Position numbers and translations under genes: made by a program. The notes below the pieces were generated by a model, which was given only the letters and a program-made list of their open reading frames with translations, made no database searches and had not been told where the DNA came from. From Mucinivorans hirudinis (GTDB lineage: Bacteria > Bacteroidota > Bacteroidia > Bacteroidales > Rikenellaceae), in the NCBI GenBank assembly GCA_000723505.1, contig HG934468.1, forward strand, positions 2,264,798-2,328,797: DNA of 64,000 nt. Reading direction: 5' to 3'. Below, piece by piece: positions 55,082 to 62,931 of this stretch (its first letter is position 1; each line of letters opens with the position of its first letter).

Positions 55082-55474
55082 CTTTTCGCCGTAGTCTGCC
55101 GGAATCTCACCCCACTCTCTATTATCCCAATGTAGAACTTCAATAGTCTCGACCTCTGCGGCAAAGGCTTTCAGAAACACCTCCGCTTTTTGAAGTGCAG
55201 GATTGCGTTTCTTAGAGGCTGTGCGCTTTGCTTTAAACCACGCTATTGCTGTGGTGCTATCGGTATAGATGGTTCGTGGAGAGTAGCCGTTTGCGATAAT
55301 GTATTTGACCGCTTCGACTACTCCCAAGAACTCTCCTATATTAATAGTCTGAAGACCCAGAGACACGCTGAACAGCTCTTCGCCCGTGGATATATCCACA
55401 GCTCTGTATCGGGTTAATCTGTTTTTGGTGGAGTGAGCGCCGTCTGTGGCTATTCCGTGAGTGGGTCGGCACAT
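55079..55474 (-). CDS. RNase H-fold protein
   Basis: This 131-residue protein fits a type I RNase H-like fold: first Asp in ATDGAHS, Glu in NIGEFLG, Asp in IYTDSTTAIAWF, and a final Asp in EIPADYG. It may cut RNA in RNA-DNA hybrids or act in element replication. It overlaps the upstream gene by 25 bp, and its stop lies inside the leader repeat. Confidence 0.75.
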   Translation of the reverse strand: MCRPTHGIATDGAHSTKNRLTRYRAVDISTGEELFSVSLGLQTINIGEFLGVVEAVKYIIANGYSPRTIYTDSTTAIAWFKAKRTASKKRNPALQKAEVFLKAFAAEVETIEVLHWDNREWGEIPADYGEK

Positions 55475-55989
55475 TGTAACACGTAGTCCGGTACATGATA
55501 TCCATCTCGACGCATACGTTGTACGACCTGCTTCGCTTTGTGAGATAGGTCTTCGATGACCTGTTCGACATCTTCAATTTCTCCTGTATCTCGGAGAAAT
55601 TTGGTGATACCCGCCAGTGTTCTGGTGGATACGTTTCTACCGTCTTTGGGGTCGAAGTAGACGATTTTGTTTCCAAACGAAACGGTTACTTGATAGATTC
55701 CGTTTGAAATGATGAATGTGTCTACATGAGCTTTGAATAGAGCTAACCTTGCCGACACGACCACATAGCCTGTGCTATTGTGCATCGGCTTTAATTCAAC
55801 GTCATAAAGTTTGTTGACTTGAATTTTGTCTTTGAGCTCTTTTGCAAGAAGACAGATTTTTTTGCCAAAGCGGGAATCCTCTCGAACCCCAAGTAATTTA
55901 CTGGTTTTTGATTGACGAGATACAAAACCTATGATCTCGCCTGTCTGCTGTGATACCGCAAATTTCATTTGCGTTTTCTCCAATTCCAT
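55450..55989 (-). CDS. Hypothetical protein of the RNase H module
   Basis: The 179-residue protein is not recognised. It has a beta-rich first half (MKFAVSQQTGEIIGFVSRQS) and a helical C-terminus (VEQVIEDLSHKAKQVVQRMRR) that could bind nucleic acid. It is coupled to the RNase H-like gene by overlap and has the shared leader repeat 10 bp upstream. Confidence 0.6.
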   Translation of the reverse strand: MELEKTQMKFAVSQQTGEIIGFVSRQSKTSKLLGVREDSRFGKKICLLAKELKDKIQVNKLYDVELKPMHNSTGYVVVSARLALFKAHVDTFIISNGIYQVTVSFGNKIVYFDPKDGRNVSTRTLAGITKFLRDTGEIEDVEQVIEDLSHKAKQVVQRMRRDGYHVPDYVLQCADPLTE

Positions 55990-55998
55990 TTTTCATTA

Positions 55999-56047
55999 TT
56001 GGTTCCATCTATATCCTTCAGTTTATCATCTAAAATCTTTCAGTTTA
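55999..56047 (-). promoter_or_regulatory. Leader repeat, copy 2 (two 21-22-bp iterons)
   Basis: It is nearly identical to 55033-55081 and again ends about 10 bp before a start codon. Just upstream, TGCCTCAAA occurs twice (about 56054 and 56075). Confidence 0.75.
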
Positions 56048-56141
56048 TCATTGTGCCTCAAATTTAATTATTTTGCCTCAAACAACCAAACTTTATTCGC
56101 TTAATTTTCTGTGTGTTAGGCAGCTACATTTACAGAGAAAG

Positions 56142-56804
56142 CTATCGTTTTACCTGTAAATAATCTTGTTCCGTTACGTGACTGAAACGCTCGTCAGATG
56201 AGGACGTTACCTCACATTGCCAGTACCTGTATGTCCGTCCTGCTTGGAGGTTGTAAGGATATACATCAAATTCTTTCAAAAAAAGTATGCCGATGTCGTA
56301 TGCAAATGGGGTTTGTACCTCTGGAAAGCGTTCGTTGGGCTGTCGATAGAGTTTTTTATACTCGGTTCCATATACCCAAATGTTGGTCAATCGAACATCA
56401 GGGTCGATGTCGTATCTCTTTGCCCACTCTACAAAGTCATATATATCGGTCTCGATTAGTCGGTGGTTGAAATGGTCGCCTGCCTCAGCTTCGAGTCGCT
56501 TGTACGAGTCCCAAATCGGTTGTCGGGTGAGAATCTCTTTGTATCGCTTCTCTGTGACATAATCAGTGGTGTACCACAGGAGCTCATACCCATTACCGGT
56601 GGAGTCCTCGATATATGCACGGTCGAATTGGTACCGCTTTACCATATAACTGTTGTCGATGTCTATCTCATCATAGCCCATACAGGAGCGAAAGAGCCCT
56701 ATAACGGCGATGAGTATCAAAAAAGAAGTGGTGCCACCCAAAAGTAACACCACTCCACAGCCCTTATCAGCTATATCAATGAATCTATTCGTCTTGTTCA
56801 TCAT
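56142..56804 (-). CDS. Hypothetical membrane-anchored protein
   Basis: A single membrane helix (about residues 12-38, GCGVVLLLGGTTSFLILIAV) precedes a ~180-residue soluble, acidic, Tyr-rich domain that is not recognised. The ATG at 56804 follows an AGG site. A truncated copy of this gene's first 24 codons remains at 59377-59449, so the gene originally followed the MutS-I-like gene in the duplicated block. Confidence 0.6.
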   Translation of the reverse strand: MMNKTNRFIDIADKGCGVVLLLGGTTSFLILIAVIGLFRSCMGYDEIDIDNSYMVKRYQFDRAYIEDSTGNGYELLWYTTDYVTEKRYKEILTRQPIWDSYKRLEAEAGDHFNHRLIETDIYDFVEWAKRYDIDPDVRLTNIWVYGTEYKKLYRQPNERFPEVQTPFAYDIGILFLKEFDVYPYNLQAGRTYRYWQCEVTSSSDERFSHVTEQDYLQVKR

Positions 56805-56818
56805 AATCCTCTGCTTGG

Positions 56819-57049
56819 TTAATATTGACCACAAATTTCTTTTACGTGCGCTCGCGCTGTCTCTGGAGCGACAAATCCCTCCATATATTTTTTGAGCTCT
56901 TCATCGCTCATTGCGTTGAACTTATTGAGCAGTTCGGTGATGGCGGCATTGAGGTAGACCGGTGCAATCCAGCTGTCGTCCAACACTCGCTTGATGCGTT
57001 TGTCCATAGGAATAAGCTTTTGTTCGGTGGTTTTCTTTTCTCGTGGCAT
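56819..57049 (-). CDS. Hypothetical protein, duplicate of 60920-61165
   Basis: The 76-residue protein starts PREKKTTEQKLIPMDKRI and is about 80% identical by eye to the gene at 60920-61165 up to near its end, where the C-terminus is altered by the junction at about 56836. It is helical and charged, function unknown. Confidence 0.6.
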   Translation of the reverse strand: MPREKKTTEQKLIPMDKRIKRVLDDSWIAPVYLNAAITELLNKFNAMSDEELKKYMEGFVAPETARAHVKEICGQY

Positions 57050-57050
57050 A

Positions 57051-57355
57051 TCAGCTTGCTATTTTGTTGGTTTGATTGTAGAGCCAGATGGTGTATATGT
57101 AACCTTTTCCGCCACGATAGGCAACAGCATAGGTTGCATTATCGAATGTTTCCCAGTTGCATTCTCCAACTGTATATCTCTCTTGGTAGTCGTCTTGGTG
57201 AAACTCGGTGAGCATCTTTTTCTGCTCGTCGTTCACCTCATCACTGGTCAGGATAAACTTTGGAGTCGCCCAAATCAATATCCATAAAGTAGACCTCGCG
57301 GTCGCCGCATTTGAGCTTATCCGGATCGCCCTCCATCAGAGATAGCGGTTCAAAC
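57051..57355 (-). pseudogene. Frameshifted duplicate of the gene at 61167-61571
   Basis: Residues from FILTS to the end (TNKIAS) are nearly identical to the second copy, but one extra base near 57260 shifts the frame, and a deletion at about 57355 removes the 5' part (the 61471-61914 segment of copy B). No intact start remains. Confidence 0.8.
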
Positions 57356-57455
57356 TTTATCACCATCGAAATCAGTTCTGACCATCAGTGTGTCGTCTTC
57401 GATCACGAAAGATTCCACTACGCAATTAACTCCGGTGTCCTCGGTTGCTCTATAC
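57356..57455 (-). pseudogene. Fragment duplicated from the gene at 61573-62142
   Basis: About 100 bp match 61915-62014 (the CGCAATTAACTCCGGT region and its flanks) with about 15% differences. Homology ends near 57455, where unrelated GC-richer sequence begins. Confidence 0.75.
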
Positions 57456-57641
57456 GTCTCTATAATTCGCATCCCGCATCTCCCCCAACCCCCCCCACGG
57501 AAAAAAATCCGTCTTCATCCGCTCGATCCGTCTTATCCGTGTTCTATTTCAGGGCGCAAAGATGAGCCCCTACGGGGGAATATCGCAGCAGCTCCGCATC
57601 GGGAAAGCAAGATGAAGTTGAAAAGATACACGAAATACTAT

Positions 57642-58502
57642 CTACATAGAAAAAACAAGACGAAACCCATAATCGTCAACAATAGTAGAAGGTGCTCTGT
57701 TCAGGCGATAAAACACCGCGCAACAATCCTCATGCCAAGCAAAGCTGCCTCCTCTAAGCACCCGATTCCGTCCTCTGACCGAACCGCACGGATTGATATT
57801 ATCCCGCTCCGAATACAACCCATACCGATCCCAACACCATTCATACACATTGCCGCTCATATCATACAATCCCAACTCATTTGGCATCAGTTCGCCAACG
57901 CGATGACAATACTCACCACTGTTGTCGCCTGTCCACCCCACCGCATCAATCTTATTGCTTCCCGAATAGAGAAAACCGTTACTCCTACGCCTGGCTCTTG
58001 CAGCAAATTCCCACTCTGCCTCGGTCGGCAAACGAAAACCTCTTCTTCCTTTCATCCATTTAAAACCTGATCCACATCTCACATAGGTAGGCTTGTGGCC
58101 ATATCGTTTGTTCAAGGCATTGCAAAACTCCACGCACTCACCCCAAGAAACATTCACCACCGGACACTCGTCGACAATATCCTTCGGCACATACCCAATC
58201 GGAATAGAGCCGGCTGTTTCTTCCGGTAATTCGATGGCAAATTCGCCCCCAATCGCTTCTATCCGGTCTCGCGAAACAAACAACACATCGTTTCCATCCT
58301 CATCGAAATCAGACGGATTATATCCCATAACCTCCACCCATTGGGCTTGAGTTACGGGATATTTACTCATGAAATAATCCGACAGCGTTACCTCACGCAT
58401 AGGCATTGTGTCAATACGTTTGTCACTTCCCATCTCAAACGAACCGCCCTCCACAAAAAGCATTTCAGTAACAAATTTATCTATTATTCCACCTGCACAC
58501 AT
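57642..58502 (-). CDS. SUMF1/FGE-fold protein, catalytic cysteine pair incomplete
   Basis: The 286-residue protein has the formylglycine-generating-enzyme fold: FVEGGSFEMGS, YPVTQAQW, PVVNVSWGECVEFCNAL, GFRLPTEAEWEFAAR, GLYDMSGNVYEWCWD, VLRGGSF and GFRLVF. Of the two copper-binding Cys of true FGEs, the first position is Trp (SFAWHEDCC) and only the second is Cys, so oxidase activity is unlikely. It may act as a binding or structural domain. Its ATG overlaps the stop of the upstream gene by 1 bp. Confidence 0.88.
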   Translation of the reverse strand: MCAGGIIDKFVTEMLFVEGGSFEMGSDKRIDTMPMREVTLSDYFMSKYPVTQAQWVEVMGYNPSDFDEDGNDVLFVSRDRIEAIGGEFAIELPEETAGSIPIGYVPKDIVDECPVVNVSWGECVEFCNALNKRYGHKPTYVRCGSGFKWMKGRRGFRLPTEAEWEFAARARRRSNGFLYSGSNKIDAVGWTGDNSGEYCHRVGELMPNELGLYDMSGNVYEWCWDRYGLYSERDNINPCGSVRGRNRVLRGGSFAWHEDCCAVFYRLNRAPSTIVDDYGFRLVFSM

Positions 58503-59221
58503 TACTTTGGGGCAGTATCGGTTGCATACTCGTATAGCTTTTTGATGTCTTTTGATTCTATGATTCTATTAGCGCACGTCACTTTGTGGCGATCATCGTA
58601 TAAACCATAAAACACAATAACAGTCCCTACCAAATTAGTACTGTTCAACTTGAAAACACGCTCGTCTTGCGGATCATTTTTTAGCCCGACGATTCTACAT
58701 ACATCAAGCTCTTTATCTTTGATCGTAAGATTGTCTATCTTCTCAAATTCATACCCCATCCACACACTATTTTTATTTCTTCCCCAATAGCATTGCGCCC
58801 TTTTGTTTTGAACGATAATCAAGCGCGGAGCAAGCCTCTCAATCTCTTCTTGAGTAATGGCGAGCAGTTGCCCCATCAATGGTAAATTTGTTTGAAACAA
58901 TCGCTCGAAATCCTCTTGCTTCGAGAAAAAGAGAGGAAACAAATCAAGGTAGGCTGCTTTGGGAAGAAAGTTGCCAAGCATCTGTTTTGTTCTCTTCCAG
59001 TAAGGTGTGCTTTCATTGGTATCTTTTAGGCTGGAACATATCTTCTCATTGCTGGATGCTTCCTTCGTATTGTAGGACGGATTGATCCCAACAACCAAAA
59101 TTTCTTCTTCGGGATTATTCTTTACATAGAAAACCCCACGATTAAGCACCTGAATAATCTCCGTTTCTTGTTGATTTTGGGTCTTGAATTTATCAATGAC
59201 CTCTCTGATCTTTTCTTTCAT
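58502..59221 (-). CDS. Uracil-DNA-glycosylase-like protein
   Basis: This 239-residue protein has VVGINPSYN (about 43-51), which recalls motif A of MUG/TDG-type uracil-DNA glycosylases (GINPG), and a central RLIIVQNKRAQCYWG strand. The remaining motifs are not clear, so the fold call is tentative. It forms a two-gene unit with the SUMF1-like gene and appears inserted within the duplicated block. Confidence 0.45.
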   Translation of the reverse strand: MKEKIREVIDKFKTQNQQETEIIQVLNRGVFYVKNNPEEEILVVGINPSYNTKEASSNEKICSSLKDTNESTPYWKRTKQMLGNFLPKAAYLDLFPLFFSKQEDFERLFQTNLPLMGQLLAITQEEIERLAPRLIIVQNKRAQCYWGRNKNSVWMGYEFEKIDNLTIKDKELDVCRIVGLKNDPQDERVFKLNSTNLVGTVIVFYGLYDDRHKVTCANRIIESKDIKKLYEYATDTAPK

Positions 59222-59376
59222 AATGATTCTTTGTTTTTGAAATGCCTATTAATTAATTATCGAGCGCAAATATAGACGATGTAAAACTACTGTGAAACCC
59301 ACAGGTAAAAGACTTTTTTTAAAAAAAATATTGCTGTCCGATAAAACTTTTTGATAACGTCTAAAAATAGGACTGA

Positions 59377-59449
59377 ATTCTCCAAATAGCAACACCACTC
59401 CACAGCCCTTATCAGCTATATCTATGAATCTATTCGTCTTGTTCATCAT
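59377..59449 (-). pseudogene. Truncated 5' end of the membrane-protein gene at 56142-56804
   Basis: It encodes MMNKTNRFIDIADKGCGVVL as in the intact copy, then diverges at about 59383. It overlaps the end of the MutS-I-like gene, as the intact gene's ancestor must have done. Confidence 0.75.
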
Positions 59450-59744
59450 AATCCTCTGCTTGGTTAATATTGACCACAAAATTGCCGTCACTATCTCGCA
59501 TTTCGGAGATACATATCGCACAGCCGGCATCTAACAGTGTGTTTGAAATCTCCTCTTGTTCCGTCTCGGCAATACGGACGGTTAATACACCATCTATGAC
59601 GGTGGATGCTAGCCCCGCAACGGTTGCAACAACGGTTGCATCCTGTTCGTATGCTTCAAAAAACTCTCCGTTGTGGAATAGTATGATTGTCTCTTCTCCT
59701 CGTCGAGCCTTCATTGCTTGGAGAGCTTCGGTTTTACTTATCAT
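59430..59744 (-). CDS. Stand-alone MutS domain I-like protein
   Basis: The 104-residue protein reads TIILFHNGEFFEAYEQDATV, closely like the start of MutS domain I, where GDFYELF holds the Phe-x-Glu that probes mismatched bases. Here that pair is Phe28 and Glu30. The following ATVAGLA and ISNTLLDAGCAICISE segments also fit domain I. Nothing else of MutS is present. Domains like this may recognise DNA distortions in element-coded proteins; the role is unknown. Confidence 0.6.
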   Translation of the reverse strand: MISKTEALQAMKARRGEETIILFHNGEFFEAYEQDATVVATVAGLASTVIDGVLTVRIAETEQEEISNTLLDAGCAICISEMRDSDGNFVVNINQAEDYDEQDE

Positions 59745-60102
59745 CGTTATCTTGTTTTTGCTGTTTATTCAAGCATTTGGTGCAGATACCTTGGTTGCGT
59801 TTCCACTGAGATATATTTGTATTCTCGCCGCAACTCGTGCAGGGTCTATGAGTTATTTTGCTGTCATAAACTATTTGCTCGATGTAGCTTCTTGAATACC
59901 CATACTTTTTCATCAAGGCTTCAATAATATGCCTTTTGACTAATCTGCGATCCTTGGTTTGCTCCTTAAACTCAAATAAAATAAGGTTGTTACGCACTAT
60001 CTTAGTGTCAAGTAGATGCCTGACACTTATCACTGTTTTTATGTCAATCTTCTGGATCCTTGCCAGAAAAAGTAACTCTTCTTTTGATAATTCTTTTCTC
60101 AT
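59734..60102 (-). CDS. Hypothetical protein with C-terminal zinc ribbon
   Basis: The 122-residue basic protein has a helical first part (ELLFLARIQKIDIKTVISV, then VKRHIIEALMKKYGYSRSYI, resembling a helix-turn-helix) and a zinc ribbon CTSCG...CTKCL (about 86-107). It may be a DNA-binding regulator. It overlaps the MutS-I-like gene by 11 bp. Confidence 0.6.
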   Translation of the reverse strand: MRKELSKEELLFLARIQKIDIKTVISVRHLLDTKIVRNNLILFEFKEQTKDRRLVKRHIIEALMKKYGYSRSYIEQIVYDSKITHRPCTSCGENTNISQWKRNQGICTKCLNKQQKQDNDDK

Positions 60103-60203
60103 TGCTCGTATTGACAGTTAATTGCGCCATATTTATCTGTGGGTAAAATCGTTGACGGTTTTTCTTCACTCCGAGAAACATTAGCAAATATAGTGCTTTT
60201 TGC

Positions 60204-60623
60204 TCATATTTCTTTGTAGTTTCTCAAATGTGTATAGATAATCTCGCCAAGTTGCTCCTCATTTTCAATTTTGACTCGATTTCCAATGGGTAATGCACTT
60301 TTCAGAGGTGTAAAGTAAATCGAGAAATCTTCGCCATCAGGAACAGAGAATCCGCCCACGGTTTGCAAGCCTACCTTAATTCTGTAGTACTCTTTAATGG
60401 GGCGGTAAGTTTCCGGGTTGGGAATCTTTATCGTTCGTCGTTTCTTGCGCATATATGCTGCCAGTAGCTCATATACGGGAATGATAACCTCATTTAAGTA
60501 GCTTGGCGAGGTGGGCATCTGTAATTTGCGCTCTTCGCTCGAAAGACGACAAACCCTTTCAATTTCACTGAGATATAAATCTAAACGCTCAGTGTACGCA
60601 TCAATCAATTCTTGAAAATTCAT
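60204..60623 (-). CDS. Hypothetical protein of the accessory island
   Basis: The 139-residue protein is not recognised. It has a helical N-terminus, a basic central patch (RKKRRTIKIP) and a beta-rich end. It lies 12 bp after the LPD28 gene. A 100-bp gap without a gene follows. Confidence 0.55.
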   Translation of the reverse strand: MNFQELIDAYTERLDLYLSEIERVCRLSSEERKLQMPTSPSYLNEVIIPVYELLAAYMRKKRRTIKIPNPETYRPIKEYYRIKVGLQTVGGFSVPDGEDFSIYFTPLKSALPIGNRVKIENEEQLGEIIYTHLRNYKEI

Positions 60624-60635
60624 TGTATCACTGTT

Positions 60636-60923
60636 TTAGTTTTCGATTGTTCCTATTTCACCAAGAAAATTATAATCTTTAATGGGCGTATAATCTCCTT
60701 TGGTCATCTTAATTGGTTCCTGCGTGAGTATTGTTCCGGTGTGATTGACCAACACAACTGGTTCTATGGTGGAAAAATCACGCCTGTCTCCGGAACGAAT
60801 ATCATAAGCGTAATAACCTTTGGGAAGCGAGTCGCGGTCGACTCGAGCATTGGTAAATAGTGCCGGAATGTTATTTACCTCAATCTTTTGGAAGTCTGTT
60901 TCTAAATAATGTATCGGTTTCAT
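60636..60923 (-). CDS. LPD28-domain protein
   Basis: The 95-residue protein carries the LPD28 pattern: PALFTNARVDRDSLPKGYYA, YDIRSGD, IEPVVLVNHTGTILT and ending in NFLGE. LPD28 is a small domain of large polyvalent proteins on plasmids and phages; stand-alone copies are common in conjugative elements. It marks this island as mobile DNA. Confidence 0.8.
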   Translation of the reverse strand: MKPIHYLETDFQKIEVNNIPALFTNARVDRDSLPKGYYAYDIRSGDRRDFSTIEPVVLVNHTGTILTQEPIKMTKGDYTPIKDYNFLGEIGTIEN

Positions 60924-61165
60924 TCTTGGATGTTGTTTAGTCGATTATAAATCTCTTTTACGTGTTCTCGGGCAGTTTCAGGTGCGACAAGCCTGCTCAT
61001 ATATTGGGTTAGTTCCTCATCGCTCATTGCGTTGAACTTGTTGAGCAGTTCGGTGATGGCAGCATTGAAGTAGACCGGAGCAATCCAGCTGTCGTCCAAC
61101 ACTCGCCTAATACGCTTGTCCATAGGAATGGGCTTTTGTTCGGTGGTTTTCTTCTCTCGTGGCAT
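60920..61165 (-). CDS. Hypothetical protein (intact copy of the 56819-57049 gene)
   Basis: The 81-residue charged helical protein starts PREKKTTEQKPIPMDKRI and is not recognised. It overlaps the LPD28 gene by 4 bp (ATGA). Its close duplicate lies 4 kb away. Confidence 0.65.
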   Translation of the reverse strand: MPREKKTTEQKPIPMDKRIRRVLDDSWIAPVYFNAAITELLNKFNAMSDEELTQYMSRLVAPETAREHVKEIYNRLNNIQE

Positions 61166-61166
61166 A

Positions 61167-61571
61167 TCAGCTTGCTATTTTGTTGGTTGAATTGTAAAGC
61201 CAGATGGTGTAGAGATAACCTTTGCCGCCACGATAAGCAACAGCATTTGTAGCTTTGTTGAATGTCTCCCAGTTGCATTCTCCAACTGTATATATCTCTT
61301 GGTAGTTGTCTTGGTGAAACTCGGTGAGCATCTTTTTCTGCTCCTCATTAACCTCATTGCTGGTCAGGATAAACTTAGTGTCGCCCAAATCAATATCCAT
61401 AAAGTAAACCTCTCGGTCGCCGCATTTGAGCTTGTCCGGGTCACCCTCCATCAGAGATAGCGGTTCAAACATGGCATCATCCGGGTCGATGTCGAAACTC
61501 TTTACCCAGCTGTGTAGCTCGGGATAGTATGCAATCCCCTCGCTTATTTCAGTTACTATGATTGTCTTCAT
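61167..61571 (-). CDS. Hypothetical protein (intact copy of the 57051-57355 pseudogene)
   Basis: This acidic 134-residue protein starts at the ATG at 61571 (MKTIIVTEISEGIAYYPELH). It has repeated acidic loops (IDPDDAMFEPLS, MDIDLGDTKFIL) and a Gly-rich AYRGGKGYLYTIWLY end. Not recognised. Confidence 0.65.
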   Translation of the reverse strand: MKTIIVTEISEGIAYYPELHSWVKSFDIDPDDAMFEPLSLMEGDPDKLKCGDREVYFMDIDLGDTKFILTSNEVNEEQKKMLTEFHQDNYQEIYTVGECNWETFNKATNAVAYRGGKGYLYTIWLYNSTNKIAS

Positions 61572-61572
61572 A

Positions 61573-62142
61573 TTAGATTTCGTTTGAAAATTCATATATT
61601 TCGGTAAGAATAAAATCGCCGGTCCCAAATTCGCATAGAGATTTCAAGTCGGTCAGAGATTTGCAATAGTAGAACACCAAATCATCTTGGTCGTCCAACT
61701 CATTATTGAGTTTGATAGTCACATCGCAAAGGGGGCTGTTGTCCAGAAACTTCACACAACACGATACATAGAGCGGTTCGTCATTATGTTCATCTACATA
61801 GGCTTTGAACATGCCGTCTATTTTTCGCTGAAGGTGCTCCTTGTTCGCCTCCAACATCAGATAGAGAATATTGGCTAACTCTTCAGCGTGGAAGCTATCC
61901 AATTCTAATGTGAACTTATCACCTTCAAAATCAGTTCTGGCCATCAGTTTACCGTCTTCGATAACAAACGATTCTACTACGCAATTAACTCCGGTCTCCT
62001 CAGTGGCTTTGTAGGTTCGCCCATTTGCAGGCTCAACCTCTCCGCCAAGTATTTGCACCAGCAGAAACATCGACTGCTTAATCTTTTCGTATCGCTCCTT
62101 AATCTCTGCTTTGAGAGATTGTATCTTTTCTAATTCGTTCAT
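61573..62142 (-). CDS. Hypothetical protein, coiled N-terminus
   Basis: The 189-residue acidic protein begins with a helix of coiled-coil type (ELEKIQSLKAEIKERYEKIK), followed by a beta-rich domain with an AELANILYLMLEANKEHL helix. Not recognised. It lies 1 bp before the next gene, as in an operon. Confidence 0.65.
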   Translation of the reverse strand: MNELEKIQSLKAEIKERYEKIKQSMFLLVQILGGEVEPANGRTYKATEETGVNCVVESFVIEDGKLMARTDFEGDKFTLELDSFHAEELANILYLMLEANKEHLQRKIDGMFKAYVDEHNDEPLYVSCCVKFLDNSPLCDVTIKLNNELDDQDDLVFYYCKSLTDLKSLCEFGTGDFILTEIYEFSNEI

Positions 62143-62144
62143 TG

Positions 62145-62396
62145 TTAGTTGTATTTAGGTTTACAGCGTTTCATTACTTGTAAATCATCATAGCCGATAC
62201 TTTTCAGTTCAGCCAAAAGGTTGGAGTACTCACTCTCCGTGGCGGGAGTAGTTGCAGCGATTACTCCGGCATAGTCAGCATCTGAATGCTGTCCAACGTG
62301 CATATAAGAGCCTACCATTAGTCTATTGATCTGCTCTGGGAACAAGGCGATAATATCACCGCCCTGTTTGAATTTGCGAAAAACTACCTTAGTCAT
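62145..62396 (-). CDS. Small conserved mobile-element protein
   Basis: The ATG at 62396 gives an 83-residue protein of a type often seen in conjugative elements: VVFRKFKQGGDIIALFPE, then GSYMHVGQHSDADYAGVI, ESEYSNLLAELKSIGYD and a basic end. The function is unknown. Its start overlaps the 56-residue gene by 8 bp. Confidence 0.7.
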   Translation of the reverse strand: MTKVVFRKFKQGGDIIALFPEQINRLMVGSYMHVGQHSDADYAGVIAATTPATESEYSNLLAELKSIGYDDLQVMKRCKPKYN

Positions 62397-62559
62397 TGGT
62401 GCCGCATATTTCGGTGTCAGTAATATTGAAGTCGCCCACACCGCCGAAACTGTAATCGGATTCAGAGATAAGCTCTTGCACATCTTCGTCTGTAATCTGT
62501 TCCACCTTGTCGTTCTCAATGTCGAGACGGATAGTGATATAAACTGTTTTAGTTGCCAT
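62389..62559 (-). CDS. Small acidic protein (56 residues)
   Basis: An ATG at 62559 opens a 56-residue frame: MATKTVYITIRLDIENDKVE, then an Asp/Glu-rich middle and a SYSFGGVGDFNITDTEI segment. It overlaps both neighbours (11 bp upstream, 8 bp downstream), which supports it as a coupled gene. Not recognised. Confidence 0.65.
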   Translation of the reverse strand: MATKTVYITIRLDIENDKVEQITDEDVQELISESDYSFGGVGDFNITDTEICGTND

Positions 62560-62929
62560 TTTTTTCTTCGTTTTCTTTGGTTAATGTATAATCTATACTT
62601 GTCAGAATATCGCTGAGCCAGTGCACATTTGTGCAGGCAAAGTCGTGATCTTTGCTAGAAAGGGTCAAAGTATAACCCATGCATTCGCTGTATACTTCAA
62701 TCTCGAAATCGGTTTCACCATCCAGCATTACGGTTTGCACCACACAGTCGTGTCCGCATCCGTCATCGTCGAACCACACCACATAAGAGAGGTGATCGGG
62801 CTCTTCATCCAAGGTTACCACTGTGATGTCGTTACTTTTAAGCAGGTCGATAATCGCTTCGGTTATCTCTTTTCTCAGAGCCACGATGCGGTCGTCGAAA
62901 CTATTAATCAGGTCTTGCGTCTGTTTCAT
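62549..62929 (-). CDS. Hypothetical acidic protein
   Basis: The 126-residue protein has a helical start (QTQDLINSFDDRIVALRKEI), a DDDGCGHDC loop and a Trp/His-containing end. Not recognised. It is coupled to the 56-residue gene by overlap and lies 2 bp from the upstream gene. Confidence 0.6.
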   Translation of the reverse strand: MKQTQDLINSFDDRIVALRKEITEAIIDLLKSNDITVVTLDEEPDHLSYVVWFDDDGCGHDCVVQTVMLDGETDFEIEVYSECMGYTLTLSSKDHDFACTNVHWLSDILTSIDYTLTKENEEKNGN

Positions 62930-62931
62930 TG

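Noticed and set aside
57390-58070. 226-codon plus-strand frame
   Set aside because: It is antisense to the SUMF1-like gene, Pro/Ser/Thr-rich without domain features, and explained by the codon use of the real gene.
57642-58502. Variable target of a diversity-generating retroelement
   Set aside because: SUMF1-like folds can be such targets, but no reverse transcriptase or template repeat was seen in the window.
59249-59530. 93-codon minus-strand frame
   Set aside because: It mixes the antisense-shifted end of the MutS-I-like gene, the truncated membrane-protein start and non-coding sequence; only the 59377-59449 remnant is meaningful.
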